NCBI RefSeq assembly: GCF_029531655.1
Contig: NZ_JANRMI010000004.1
Span: 1 to 64,000, forward strand
Origin: Bdellovibrio svalbardensis
GTDB taxonomy: Bacteria; Bdellovibrionota; Bdellovibrionia; Bdellovibrionales; Bdellovibrionaceae
Reading direction: 5' to 3'
Length of the DNA: 64,000 bases
The notes below the pieces were generated by a model. That model made no database searches. It saw only the letters and a list, made by a program, of their open reading frames with translations, and was not told the origin of the DNA. The position numbers and the translations under genes were made by a program. Below are positions 36,039 through 45,477 of the stretch, piece by piece (position 1 is the first letter of the stretch; each line of letters starts with the position of its first letter).

Positions 36039-36521
36039 ATGAAGAAGACACTTTTAATTGCAAGCAGCGTAGTACTTTCTTTTTTTATCATAGAATTTTT
36101 CGCAGCAGAAAAAGCACACGCGGACAGCGCCTTGGGCATAGTCATCGGCGATCCCACTGGCGTATCCGGGCGCACAAGCTTAAATGGAGCTCACTCTCTC
36201 GAGGGGGCTATCGCATATTCTTTTGGACATTATGACGGAACCGAAATCCACGGAACTTACCTGTGGGATCGCGCTCGGTCTTTCGCAACCAAAGAGGGTC
36301 CGATTGAGATGTACTATGGATTGGGTGCCAGAGTGATTTTCATTAATAGCGGAAAGCATGATGGCGAAGTCGCAGTGGGACCTCGCGCTCCTCTCGGGGT
36401 TCTTTATAATTTCCATAATCCAAATATTGAAGTCTTCGGCGAAATCGCCGCGACTCTGGATATTGTCCCGGCTACGGATGTTGATTTGGATTTGGGGATT
36501 GGGTTTCGGGTGAGGTTCTAA
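36039..36521 (+). CDS. Small outer-membrane beta-barrel-like protein
   Basis: 160 residues with a signal peptide ending AHAD and a C-terminus of GIGFRVRF, ending in Phe as outer-membrane barrels do. Glycine-rich strands (GIVIGDPTGVSGRT, EMYYGLGARVIF) suggest an eight-strand barrel. GGAGG lies 5 bases before the ATG. Family not identified. Confidence 0.72.
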   Translation: MKKTLLIASSVVLSFFIIEFFAAEKAHADSALGIVIGDPTGVSGRTSLNGAHSLEGAIAYSFGHYDGTEIHGTYLWDRARSFATKEGPIEMYYGLGARVIFINSGKHDGEVAVGPRAPLGVLYNFHNPNIEVFGEIAATLDIVPATDVDLDLGIGFRVRF

Positions 36522-36527
36522 ATACAC

Positions 36528-36836
36528 CTACGAAACTTGAACTTTATATTTAAAACCTGCCTGAGTTAACTGATCTTGAAGGGCTAGCTGAATAAAGCGA
36601 TCTTCAGCGAAGCCCAAGATCTTCGCAAACCGTGCCGCTCTTTCTGGGCTCACTGATTTACGACCTTTTTCTATGTCGTTAAGGTGCTGCTTAGAAATAC
36701 TCAACCTTTTCGCAAATATCTCTAAGGTCTGCCCTTCAGATTGACGTAAGGAGTTTAGCCTCAAACCAAAGCTAAGCGACTCGCCGAGGACTTTCTCAAG
36801 TTGCTTTACCGCAGTAGTTTTCTTTTTAGTATTCAT
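36528..36836 (-). CDS. XRE-family HTH regulator
   Basis: 102 residues from ATG 36836. The helix-turn-helix at about 35-60 (LEIFAKRLSISKQHLNDIE) is followed by KGRKSVSPERAARFAKIL, typical of XRE proteins of the phage-repressor or antitoxin kind. No toxin partner beside it. It is convergent with the barrel gene, 6 bases apart. Confidence 0.82.
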   Translation of the reverse strand: MNTKKKTTAVKQLEKVLGESLSFGLRLNSLRQSEGQTLEIFAKRLSISKQHLNDIEKGRKSVSPERAARFAKILGFAEDRFIQLALQDQLTQAGFKYKVQVS

Positions 36837-36995
36837 TCTTATCTCGGTACACCTATTTGGTTTACTTAACAACCGCAAAAAAATGTCAGCATAAGAAAGC
36901 CAGGGCTCAAGTTTTATTCACTATCTAATAAAAAGGGCTAATCAGGTAGGTATTCCATCGATCCTATAGGTTCGAAGCCATACCTAATCAAAAGG

Positions 36996-37523
36996 TTATT
37001 TTCTAACTCTCAACCATGTATGAATGTTGCGAGCTGGGTAACGAAACGCATAGTAGCGCTCGTAGGTCTCAATCCCAAAGAGCTTTACGATCAAGCGAGG
37101 ATACCAGCTGCGAACTGACTTATTGAACTCGATGACTGTCTTGACGTGCTCGAAGTGGCCAACAATCGCACCTAAGTATTCGCCCTTTTGTAGAGGCCCA
37201 TACCAACCAGCAGAAAAATGCCAGCGATGAGTTGGGTCACTCCATGAATCGACCCATGAGAAATGTGGAGTTTCGATATAAACTTCTGCACCATCTTTAC
37301 AGATGCGATGGATTTCTTTAAAAAAGTTTTTTGTGTCGGATATATGCTCGATGACGTGAATGCTACGTGCTGAGTCGAATGAACTGTCCTCAATTGGCCA
37401 CGCGCCCGCATCGAAGTCAAAAACAAGATCCACCCCAGGAAACTGGAACAAATCGACTCCAAAATGATTTTCTGCTTTTTTAGGGCCACAACCGATGTCA
37501 ATTTGCTTCATGGCGGAAAACAT
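36996..37523 (-). CDS. Class I SAM methyltransferase
   Basis: 175 residues from ATG 37523 with GGGAAAG upstream. SAM motif I IDIGCGPKK, acidic VDLVFDFD, then IHVIEHISDTKNFFKEIHR, a Methyltransf_11-type fold. It lies at the left border of the polysaccharide region, and may methylate a sugar or lipid, but no substrate is indicated. Confidence 0.82.
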   Translation of the reverse strand: MFSAMKQIDIGCGPKKAENHFGVDLFQFPGVDLVFDFDAGAWPIEDSSFDSARSIHVIEHISDTKNFFKEIHRICKDGAEVYIETPHFSWVDSWSDPTHRWHFSAGWYGPLQKGEYLGAIVGHFEHVKTVIEFNKSVRSWYPRLIVKLFGIETYERYYAFRYPARNIHTWLRVRK

Positions 37524-37608
37524 ATTCTTATACTTTCCCGAGAGCAAGAAAATATGAGGGTTTTGAATAATCTCAAACCCAATTGATTAGGCAATAGGAC
37601 TTGAGACC

Positions 37609-39486
37609 CTACAATTCCTTTACTCCATCGGCCACAGCGCGGCTTTTAGGCCAAATACGATCCTGCACCATGAGGTCATAGTTGAACCAAACTTTGCCTA
37701 CCTCCTTACGGAAGCCCTCAAGAGATGCCTCATCGTCCCAGTCATCAATCAGATTATTCTCTTCGTGAGGATCTTTGGAAAGGTCGTAGAGATATTCATC
37801 CCCGGTTCGGTCATATAAAACATATTTCATGGGGTACTTTACAATTGCAAAGTAAACGCCCCCATAAGGCTGAAGCAAGGGGATATACTTTGGCGGCGGA
37901 GCCAATAAGGAATCCCCAATAAAGTGAACTTGAGTGGAAATACCCACCATATCCAGCACTGCCGGAGCCAAGTTAAGTTGCGAATAGGCTTCCTTCACCC
38001 TTCCTGGTTGAATCTTCCGTTCATCCCTGAAATCTAAAATCAGCAAGGGTGTTTTGAAGTTCTCTTCGTAAGCAAAACTCTCGCTAGCAAAGTTCTTATG
38101 CTCCCCCATCGGGAAGCTGTGATCGCCGGTAACGATGACGATTGAATTCTTATAATAGGGACTTTTTTTCAACTCACTGAAGAAAGTCTTTAAATACTCA
38201 TCAGACACCCGAATTGCGTTACTGTATTTTTCCAAACGCTTTTTTGGTTCGGGATAAATATATCGTTCTGCCGCAGGTACTTCGTTAAAGGGCATATGCG
38301 AAGAAATCGTGGCCAAGGTCCCAAAAACCGGCCCTTTTTTGTGATTCGCTTCTAGGTATTCAAAGAAGCGTTTATAGAAAATATCGTCATGAATGCCCCA
38401 GCCCCAACATGCGCCAGATTTTTCCTTTTCACAACCCTTGCCCATCGAATTCATCACGCGATAGCCGTGAGATGTTGTGAAGTTAAAAGTATTGTCGAAA
38501 TGAACGTCTTCATTTGCCTTAGAGAAAACCGTGTCATATCCATTTTCTTTAAGGATTTGGGGCAAACAATGAAATCTATTACCTACGAATTCAGAAAACT
38601 CTTTTCCGAAGACACTCGAAGTTAAACCACAAAGGGCTGCGAAGTGCGCTCTCCCCGTCTGAATAGACTGGCCGTAAAAGTTTTCAAAATACAGACCCTG
38701 CGGAATAAGTGAATTATAGAACGGTGTGAATTCCTTTCCGTTCGGTGATTTTGATTCCACAAAGTTGGCATTGAATGATTCAACGAAAACGATAAACACA
38801 TGGGGGCGCTCTTTCGCACCATGTGTGGCAGTAAATTCCCTAACCAAGGGGTATTCGCGAGTGTCCTTGGGTTTATATTTTGCTTGAAATGCCGTCTTAA
38901 ACGGGAAGATTCGGAATACAGCTGTCTTTGCAAAACTGGTTACTTCATCCTGAGGAAATGGCACGACAAAAAGTAAAATCACTAGCGTCCCAATAAATAC
39001 AGGAATACTCCACTTGGCCCCCTGCCTAGCCTTATCTTTGTCATAACCAACTATGAACCACGTAGCGATTACAAACACACAAGTCCAAAAAATTTGCGGG
39101 CCTTTGAAGGTATTATTGATTACAGAGGCTGATTGACTAAAGGTCCCAGGGTGCAACAAGAACTTCCAATGGTCTGCGATGATAGAGAAATCAAAAACGC
39201 TGTCTGTTCTAAAATGATAGAATCCCAATGCTGAATAAATGAAAATGAAAAGAGACAGTGCCACTTGTAACGACGTTCGGTTGCGAAAAATGAAGAAACC
39301 ACCCTCTGCGATCGCTACCATCAACAATAAGGAAGCAAAAACGATTGCGATGCTTTCTGTGGTTACATAAAATGGATTGCTGTTATCTTTGCTAAGTACT
39401 TCGAAGAAGAAATACATAAATATGAACCCAAACCAAGCCGTGGTCCATTTACATTTCACTATAAAAATACTCTTAATATCCTTCAA
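37609..39486 (-). CDS. LTA-synthase-like membrane sulfatase (phosphoglycerol transferase family)
   Basis: 625 residues from a TTG with GGAAG six bases upstream. Five N-terminal membrane segments (about 17-31, 43-62, 72-92, 131-147, 160-177), then an extracytoplasmic sulfatase-fold domain. Glu236 (FVESFN) and Thr277 (SIQTGRAH) are the metal and nucleophile positions, and TGDHSFPMGEH supplies further metal ligands. In Gram-negatives such enzymes transfer phosphoglycerol or phosphoethanolamine to glucans, LPS or other glycans. The target is unknown. Confidence 0.87.
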   Translation of the reverse strand: MKDIKSIFIVKCKWTTAWFGFIFMYFFFEVLSKDNSNPFYVTTESIAIVFASLLLMVAIAEGGFFIFRNRTSLQVALSLFIFIYSALGFYHFRTDSVFDFSIIADHWKFLLHPGTFSQSASVINNTFKGPQIFWTCVFVIATWFIVGYDKDKARQGAKWSIPVFIGTLVILLFVVPFPQDEVTSFAKTAVFRIFPFKTAFQAKYKPKDTREYPLVREFTATHGAKERPHVFIVFVESFNANFVESKSPNGKEFTPFYNSLIPQGLYFENFYGQSIQTGRAHFAALCGLTSSVFGKEFSEFVGNRFHCLPQILKENGYDTVFSKANEDVHFDNTFNFTTSHGYRVMNSMGKGCEKEKSGACWGWGIHDDIFYKRFFEYLEANHKKGPVFGTLATISSHMPFNEVPAAERYIYPEPKKRLEKYSNAIRVSDEYLKTFFSELKKSPYYKNSIVIVTGDHSFPMGEHKNFASESFAYEENFKTPLLILDFRDERKIQPGRVKEAYSQLNLAPAVLDMVGISTQVHFIGDSLLAPPPKYIPLLQPYGGVYFAIVKYPMKYVLYDRTGDEYLYDLSKDPHEENNLIDDWDDEASLEGFRKEVGKVWFNYDLMVQDRIWPKSRAVADGVKEL

Positions 39487-39825
39487 GCTTATCTTCCCTA
39501 TTGAAATACCAGTATAGATCTTCCCAATAGTGATCTGAAAGACTTTTCTAGAAACATTTCAAAATTAGAACTAAGTCCATCTGAATAAGTGAAAATATTT
39601 AAATCGAGACAACTCACATTTTCCACACAAACATGATAGTGTTTTCCTATACATACAGAGGTGACACAGCTGAAAAACTTGGCACTAAGTAATTTTATGA
39701 CAAAAACAAAATCCTTCGCGAATACCTATCAAGAAGAACAAGGCAGAGTGAGAACCTGCCTTTAGCGGCATTCCAGTCCCAGCCCATACCCCTACATCTG
39801 GCAGGGCTCATACAAGAGCAATCTT
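39487..39825. other. AT-rich gene-free stretch
   Basis: No coding region seen. It lies between the sulfatase gene start and the decayed transposase, and probably holds the sulfatase promoter and the degenerate end of the insertion element. I could not identify terminal inverted repeats. Confidence 0.4.
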
Positions 39826-40361
39826 CTAGAGAAATGCTTCTTGGTTTTTGTCGAGCCTGCTGCTCTTCAAGATTTCCGTGACCTTGGTTTTTCCAATGAC
39901 ACTCTGTCCCTTTTTCTCAAGATGATAAGCAATTCTGCGGCAAACCCTGTAAAGGTTTTTCTTTGCGAGTCTCAGTACGCTTTTCTTCTGGTGGTGTAAT
40001 TTATTTCTCTCCGCCGCTACCGCCGAGGTAGTTCTGACTCTTGCGCCAGAGAAGAGCCAGTCCAACAACCGCTTTTTTTAGGCTAGAAGCTATGGGCGTT
40101 TCTATGAGGGCTCATTCGAGGCATTCTGTTTCCGCTTTGAGTTTTTCTACTGCAAGTTCTGATTTCTATTTTGAATCGCGCTTTAGATCTTTGAGGCCTA
40201 CGATGCCCGATTGCAAAAACTTCTTTTCCACCCGAGAGTTGGGCCCATGCAAAGCCATCTCGCCGACAGACAAGACCTGCGCCTACACTCGCTTCCAATA
40301 CCAGTTCTATCATTTTTTCTGGCGATCTTCTTTTTCTCTTTTTCTTTTCCAACTGACTCAT
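39826..40361 (-). pseudogene. Decayed IS3-type transposase remnant
   Basis: Reading the minus strand, the first frame opens MSQLEKKKRKRRSPEKMIE and soon loses homology. A second frame then gives KKFLQSGIVGLKDLKRDSK, a stop, SELAVEKLKAE, another stop, and ALIE. These pieces in order look like an IS3-group OrfA broken by frameshifts and stops. A further frame to 39826 (RIAYHLEKKGQSVIGKTK) looks like the helix-turn-helix part of an OrfB or related DDE transposase. No intact DDE domain remains. Assignment is by pattern memory, not alignment. Confidence 0.6.
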
Positions 40362-40524
40362 GATGCCCCACCCTATAACATAATCTGTTCTCCGAAGAGA
40401 ACAGGGCGCATCTTTCAGATTTCAGCTGCTTAGGTAAAAATCGACACCCTTTGCTAGCTTAAATCACCCTCAAGACCGTGTCGAACGAGCCCAGCCAGTA
40501 CACCTAGAAAGCTAGACTCCTAAT

Positions 40525-41337
40525 TTAAACTTTCTTTTTTTTAGCAATTACAACGATAGATCCGCCAAAAGGAATAGCGATTCCACGAGAAATGCACCAA
40601 ATTTCCCATTTCAACATGGCTCGTATGATCTTTTGAAAGAAACCGACATGAGCCGATTCCGTTGACAATAGTCGCGCTCCGATTTTTTTATCAAAAGCTT
40701 TTTTTAACTGGTAAGGAAAACTTCTGAATAAAGCAATTGGCAAAATTAGCAAACTAAAAAAATAGCTGCAAAAAAGGATCTCGTAACCATTTCTATTAAG
40801 TTCATCCTTCAAGCGCGTTTTCGTATAACGCGTAAAATGACCAGCAATATCATCTTCTTCAGACCAAAGCCATTTGTATGCAGGAACCGTCATCATTAGG
40901 ATCGAAGCGCCAGGAATATTTTCTGAAATTTTACTAAATAGCACTTGAGAGTTCGAAAAATGTTCGACTACATCAAAAAGTCCGACACACACTTCACTTT
41001 CTGAAGATTGATAATCAAGAAGATTGACGCAATAAAGATTATCGATGCCTCGCCTCTTCGCATTGTAAACTCCACCGCCGGCTTCAACGAGGGTTACTGG
41101 ATATCCCATAGATTTAATCTTTTGGGCCACAAATCCGTTGCCTCCACCAAGATCTATTACTTGGCACTTTCTGTCCTGATACTTCTTCAAAACTTCTGCT
41201 ATGATCAAATTTCTGTGCTGAAACCAAAAACTCTTATCTTCAAAACCAAAATATTCATCATTTGCGGCGGCGGGATATGACACCTTTTCTTTTTGCACAG
41301 AAAAGTTAATGCCATCTTTATAGTGAAAATCAGTCAT
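40525..41337 (-). CDS. Class I SAM methyltransferase of a polysaccharide cluster
   Basis: 270 residues. SAM motif VIDLGGGNGF, then GLFDVVEHFSNSQVLF, then GHFTRYTKTRLKDELNRNG, the layout common for methyltransferases in glycan clusters. A hydrophobic segment at about 195-215 suggests membrane contact. It is 15 bases downstream of the formyltransferase gene and probably in one operon with it and the family 2 glycosyltransferase. Confidence 0.85.
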   Translation of the reverse strand: MTDFHYKDGINFSVQKEKVSYPAAANDEYFGFEDKSFWFQHRNLIIAEVLKKYQDRKCQVIDLGGGNGFVAQKIKSMGYPVTLVEAGGGVYNAKRRGIDNLYCVNLLDYQSSESEVCVGLFDVVEHFSNSQVLFSKISENIPGASILMMTVPAYKWLWSEEDDIAGHFTRYTKTRLKDELNRNGYEILFCSYFFSLLILPIALFRSFPYQLKKAFDKKIGARLLSTESAHVGFFQKIIRAMLKWEIWCISRGIAIPFGGSIVVIAKKKKV

Positions 41338-41352
41338 TCTAAATCCTTAGCT

Positions 41353-42255
41353 TTATTCCGAAGCAAAGCGTTGTTTAAGCTTCTTCAACGGAAGAAGCTC
41401 CTGTCCTTCTTCATTCGTTAAACCCGTTATCTTTAATAGACCCTTGCCACACAGAACAATCGGACAACCATTCTCAAGCTCAAATATCTTGCCCGGAGAA
41501 TTATTTTCAATGCAAATTTCCGGCAAAATCTCCGCTCCGGTTATTCTGACCACTTTCCCTGCCATATAAGAGCAGGCGCCTTTATACGGAAAACCAACTG
41601 AATCGACGAAACGCTTTATATAGGAGGAATCTTGGACCCAATCCACCCAATAATCATTTTCATCCCGCCAGATACTATAAGTTGCTCGTGCATCATCTTG
41701 ATCAACTCCAGCCGTAAGGTTACCACTAATCATATCGCGAATGATCTCGACGCTCATTTCTTCATAAAGCGAACAGATCCTTTGGATTGCGGACTGTACA
41801 GTAATTGGATAATCAATGGCGCTACTTTTCTGAGTAATGACTTTCCCACGATCATATTTATCACAAGCCCAAAGAGCCGTTGCACCAATCTCGCGATCAC
41901 CGTTCAAAAGGGCTGTAACAAGAGGATTGAATCCTCGATATCTTGGCAACAAGGAATCATGAAAGACAATTAACTTTCGACCGTCTGTGATTGAAATGAG
42001 TGTTCTCCAAGAAACAGCAATACAGATTACGTTGTCATTAGTCTTTGGAATCTCATCAGAGCAACGAATATAATTCTTCTGACAAAGTGCAACTATTTCA
42101 TCCACAAAGTCATTCTGAACAGCCCTGTCTCTAGCGACTACAACTTCGGATATTATATGCAGAGGAAACTCCTCTATAATTCTCCTAAGTACGTGCAATC
42201 CCTTCTCAGTCATTAGGAATAGCGCGACTTTTTTATTCAAAATTAATCCTTTCAT
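41353..42255 (-). CDS. Formyltransferase-family protein (sugar N-formyltransferase-like)
   Basis: 300 residues with the Fmt-like fold. HDSLLPRYRGFNP carries catalytic His99 and KYDRGKVI supplies Asp135; the 36-residue spacing equals that in E. coli methionyl-tRNA formyltransferase. The Asn normally two residues before the His is Val97 here. A C-terminal OB-like domain about 215-295 follows, as in Fmt and ArnA. Context (glycan operon) favours formylation of an amino sugar from N10-formyl-THF. The missing Asn makes activity uncertain. It overlaps the upstream glycosyltransferase by 23 bases. Confidence 0.82.
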   Translation of the reverse strand: MKGLILNKKVALFLMTEKGLHVLRRIIEEFPLHIISEVVVARDRAVQNDFVDEIVALCQKNYIRCSDEIPKTNDNVICIAVSWRTLISITDGRKLIVFHDSLLPRYRGFNPLVTALLNGDREIGATALWACDKYDRGKVITQKSSAIDYPITVQSAIQRICSLYEEMSVEIIRDMISGNLTAGVDQDDARATYSIWRDENDYWVDWVQDSSYIKRFVDSVGFPYKGACSYMAGKVVRITGAEILPEICIENNSPGKIFELENGCPIVLCGKGLLKITGLTNEEGQELLPLKKLKQRFASE

Positions 42256-43183
42256 CTACCAGATAAATTGGTCTTTGCTTGGTCGACTCGAAAATTTTTC
42301 CTATATACAAACCTACAACTCCCAGAATGAACACAATCAACCCCGTACAAAAAAGTACCAAACAAACCAAACTCGCGTAACCCAATACCTGAAATCCATG
42401 CGTCAACGCCCTCTCAACAACCAAAATAGTCATAAAAATGGAAATTAAGGACATCGTAACTCCCAATGCTGCAACCATTCTCAATGGCTTATCGGAATAT
42501 GCTAAAACAATATCCAATCCCAAGTTGCAAAGCTTCATAATACTGTAAGAAGATTTCCCTTCGAGTCGACTATCATGACTTACGGGGATAGAGACTGCCT
42601 TAAACCCACACCACTTCACCATTACAGGAAAAAATCGAATGGGTTCATTCATTCCGTTAATTGCTTTAATTACTTTCTTTCCGTAAATTCCAAAATTAGC
42701 AATGGTCGCGTCAAATTCGGTACCTGTTAGCCACGACAAAGTCTTATAAAAACATTTAGAAAAAAGTTTTTTAAAGAAGCCATCCTGCCTCTCTACCCGT
42801 TGCCCGAGAACAATATCAAAACCTTCTAATGCCTTTCGGTATAGGCCCTCAATTTCCTCAGGGCGATCCTGCAGGTCGCAATCCATTACGACAAACCATT
42901 CTCCTCGCCCCTCCTTTAGTCCGGCGGTAATAGCTTTATGCTGTCCAAAATTTCTACTTAGCTTAAGGCCCTTAACTCGAGGGTTGCCAGTAGAAACTTC
43001 TAAAATTGCTTCCCAACTTTTATCAGGACTCCCATCCTCAACAAGAATAATTTCATAAGTGCACTCCCAACGGGCCATCTCGACATCTATGGCTTCAACT
43101 AAAGGAGCCACCAACTTCTCAGCCATATACACAGGACTAATAATACTTAAAAGAACTTCGGAACTCTGTGGCTCTCTGGGCAT
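42233..43183 (-). CDS. Family 2 glycosyltransferase, GtrB/ArnC (DPM1)-like
   Basis: 316 residues. GT-A domain: SIISPVYMAEKLV, ILVEDGSPDKSW, KLSRNFGQHKAI, and DCDLQDRPEEI with the metal Asp. Two C-terminal membrane segments at about 225-250 and 265-290. Such enzymes move a sugar from a nucleotide to undecaprenyl phosphate for later flipping. It is the first gene of a three-gene minus-strand operon (glycosyltransferase, formyltransferase, methyltransferase), so the sugar it loads could be the formylated or methylated one. Confidence 0.9.
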   Translation of the reverse strand: MPREPQSSEVLLSIISPVYMAEKLVAPLVEAIDVEMARWECTYEIILVEDGSPDKSWEAILEVSTGNPRVKGLKLSRNFGQHKAITAGLKEGRGEWFVVMDCDLQDRPEEIEGLYRKALEGFDIVLGQRVERQDGFFKKLFSKCFYKTLSWLTGTEFDATIANFGIYGKKVIKAINGMNEPIRFFPVMVKWCGFKAVSIPVSHDSRLEGKSSYSIMKLCNLGLDIVLAYSDKPLRMVAALGVTMSLISIFMTILVVERALTHGFQVLGYASLVCLVLFCTGLIVFILGVVGLYIGKIFESTKQRPIYLVDERINFE

Positions 43184-43592
43184 CGTTTTTGTATACTCTC
43201 AATGGTTTAAAAAAAAGAATCGCGACCTGGTCTTTGTCATTGCTATTGCTATTGCTACTGCTGTTTCAAGCGCCAATCTCTGACCGATTTTCCTCAGCTA
43301 CTTTAATCTTGTACATTCAATTTAACCTTATTTGATACTCGGATATTGAAACAAACTCAAAATTAATTTCACTCCACCCAATCTAAGAGTGGTCATAAAT
43401 TTAAAATTTCCATCAGACATCTTTAATGCAGAATGTCATTCGCCTCAGTATACACGATACTCACTTACTCTAAGACCTATTTTTATGGACTTCGCAAGGC
43501 GACTTATAAATACTAAAACCTTTGTTATTGGAATTTAGGACATTGGAATATTCCTAATTATTCTTCTTGAACAGTCTCTTAAAGGGAATGCC
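43184..43592. other. Divergent AT-rich promoter region with a short hexamer repeat
   Basis: 409 bases between two divergent glycan operons, with no gene seen. It should hold both promoters. At about 43240-43260 the hexamer TTGCTA occurs about three times in tandem, 57-77 bases before the glycosyltransferase start. Otherwise featureless. Confidence 0.5.
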
Positions 43593-45440
43593 GTGTTTAT
43601 TTGGATAACCTTGAAGTATTTTTTTGCAATTTCTAGCATCTGTTTGTTCCCAGTTCGCGCGCTTTCTTTTGCCAGAAAACGAGAAAACCCGTTGCTATAC
43701 GACTTTTGTGCAGGACTGTTTTTATTCTTTTGCGCCCTCATTTTTCTTCCAAATATTGTTCTGCTTTCCCTTATGGGACCGTCTTGCATTGCTTATATAT
43801 TTTTTCTAAAGAGACGCGGAGCCCTTTTACGAGAACTCAAAGTCTTTTCATCATCACTCATTTTATCTGCAATATTATTGACGATCTATTTTCTCCGAGT
43901 GGGACACTTTTACGACCTAACTGAACAACCAATGGGACTAAATCAAGATATCCCATGGCATATCGCTCTCGCGATTCCATTTAAGCTCAATGGTCCATAT
44001 CAATTTAAGGATCCCCGAATTTTTGACTATTCATTTAGCTATCATTTTTTCATTCACAATCTATGGGCAAAGTTTACGTCTCTATTTAAGGACAATCTCT
44101 TCGAAAATGTACTGGGAGGAATCAGACCGGCTCTTACGATTTTAAATTCTTGGCTACTACTTGATTTTTTTACTAGAGAACTCAAATCCTTTTCTCGCGC
44201 ACTTATATCGAGCTTCGGGGTTTTCTTTTGTTTTAGTTATTTCTTTCCATTCTTAACATTCAACGATCCTGTTTTAAATGTTTTCCCAATTCATCTCTTA
44301 GATCACGTCAACGGGATCGAGTTAGTAACGGGCGTCTTTCTTGCTGGCCTTATTGCAATCTACAAGATCGAAACAAGCGATGACAGAAATCTCGCCGCCT
44401 ATTTTACCTATTTTATATGCGTCTGTTTATGTCTAGGAATAAAGGCTCCTTTTGCCGTCGTATTACTGGGAACTGTTTTTCTATCTTTTGTTTGGAAGAT
44501 CTTTTCAAAGCAAAAAATCAATAAAATAGAACTAATAACCTGGGTGACATCTTCAATAGTCTTCGTAACAACCTATTTGATCTATTTCGCAAAAATTTCT
44601 GCATCCACAATGAGCATCGCTTTTGCTGAGGTTCTCACCCAGACTCCTCTATTTCTAAACTTTGCTACAGAATATTCTAACATTGTGAAGGCCTTGCTGG
44701 TAATTCCGTTTATTATTCTCTTCTTTGGCCCCACCTTACTTCCATTCATCTTCAATCACAGAATTTGCAAAGCAAAACCTTATAGCAACAATGCATCTGT
44801 AGAACTAGGCACACTGACTGTTATATCTGGATGCTTTATTTTTATGATTATCCATCAAAGAGGACTCTCTGAACTCTATTTTGCGTTTGGTGCAATTCTG
44901 GGATGCAACTTGTTTGCGTGGATAAATCTATTTACATACCAAAGCAGTTCTAGAATACTTCAAAAATTCTATCGACCATTCATGTTAACATTTCTAATTT
45001 TTTCTATTGTCGCAGCTTTATGGTCAAGTGCGCGTGATTTTAAAAACCGATATTCTCAACAAGACAGTTTCCAAAGTGCCTGCCGCTGGATCAAAAATAA
45101 TACCCCCACAACAGCACTCATTGCGATAAATAAACAAAAATTAAACAATACAAGCCCTCGTTTTTTTTACTGTTCCCCTATAGCTGAACGGCAATTTTTT
45201 CTTGAAGGATATGATTTTTCCGACACATCCCTAAAAACCTCCTTGAAAATCGCCAATTTGAATAAAGTGAATTACGACTTTTTTTCAACAGGAAAATGGA
45301 GCTTCATAGCTTCACCCAAACCCAACTATTTGGTTTACTTCAAGGATGGCTATGGAAATCTCAGAAATATTTTAGAAAATTACGTGATTACTTTTGAGTC
45401 TCGAGATGCAATAGTACTTAAACTAAAGGTAGATCTTTAA
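43593..45440 (+). CDS. Polytopic membrane protein, putative glycan-related
   Basis: 615 residues from a GTG with AAAGGGA upstream. About 12 or more membrane segments, then a soluble extracytoplasmic C-terminal part from about 500. Topology and position next to the Wzy-like gene suggest a GT-C type glycosyltransferase or another glycan polymerisation factor. The segment around residues 110-125 (MGLNQDIPWHIALAIP) has acidic/His residues in an outer loop, as GT-C enzymes do. No family can be named with confidence. Confidence 0.7.
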   Translation: MFIWITLKYFFAISSICLFPVRALSFARKRENPLLYDFCAGLFLFFCALIFLPNIVLLSLMGPSCIAYIFFLKRRGALLRELKVFSSSLILSAILLTIYFLRVGHFYDLTEQPMGLNQDIPWHIALAIPFKLNGPYQFKDPRIFDYSFSYHFFIHNLWAKFTSLFKDNLFENVLGGIRPALTILNSWLLLDFFTRELKSFSRALISSFGVFFCFSYFFPFLTFNDPVLNVFPIHLLDHVNGIELVTGVFLAGLIAIYKIETSDDRNLAAYFTYFICVCLCLGIKAPFAVVLLGTVFLSFVWKIFSKQKINKIELITWVTSSIVFVTTYLIYFAKISASTMSIAFAEVLTQTPLFLNFATEYSNIVKALLVIPFIILFFGPTLLPFIFNHRICKAKPYSNNASVELGTLTVISGCFIFMIIHQRGLSELYFAFGAILGCNLFAWINLFTYQSSSRILQKFYRPFMLTFLIFSIVAALWSSARDFKNRYSQQDSFQSACRWIKNNTPTTALIAINKQKLNNTSPRFFYCSPIAERQFFLEGYDFSDTSLKTSLKIANLNKVNYDFFSTGKWSFIASPKPNYLVYFKDGYGNLRNILENYVITFESRDAIVLKLKVDL

Positions 45441-45477
45441 ATAATAGACCGACGATTTACTTTCACAAAAGGTGTCC

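Noticed and set aside
43240-43260. TTGCTA hexamer repeat as a phase-variation tract
   Set aside because: Only about three copies, outside coding sequence and not clearly between promoter boxes; too few to slip often.
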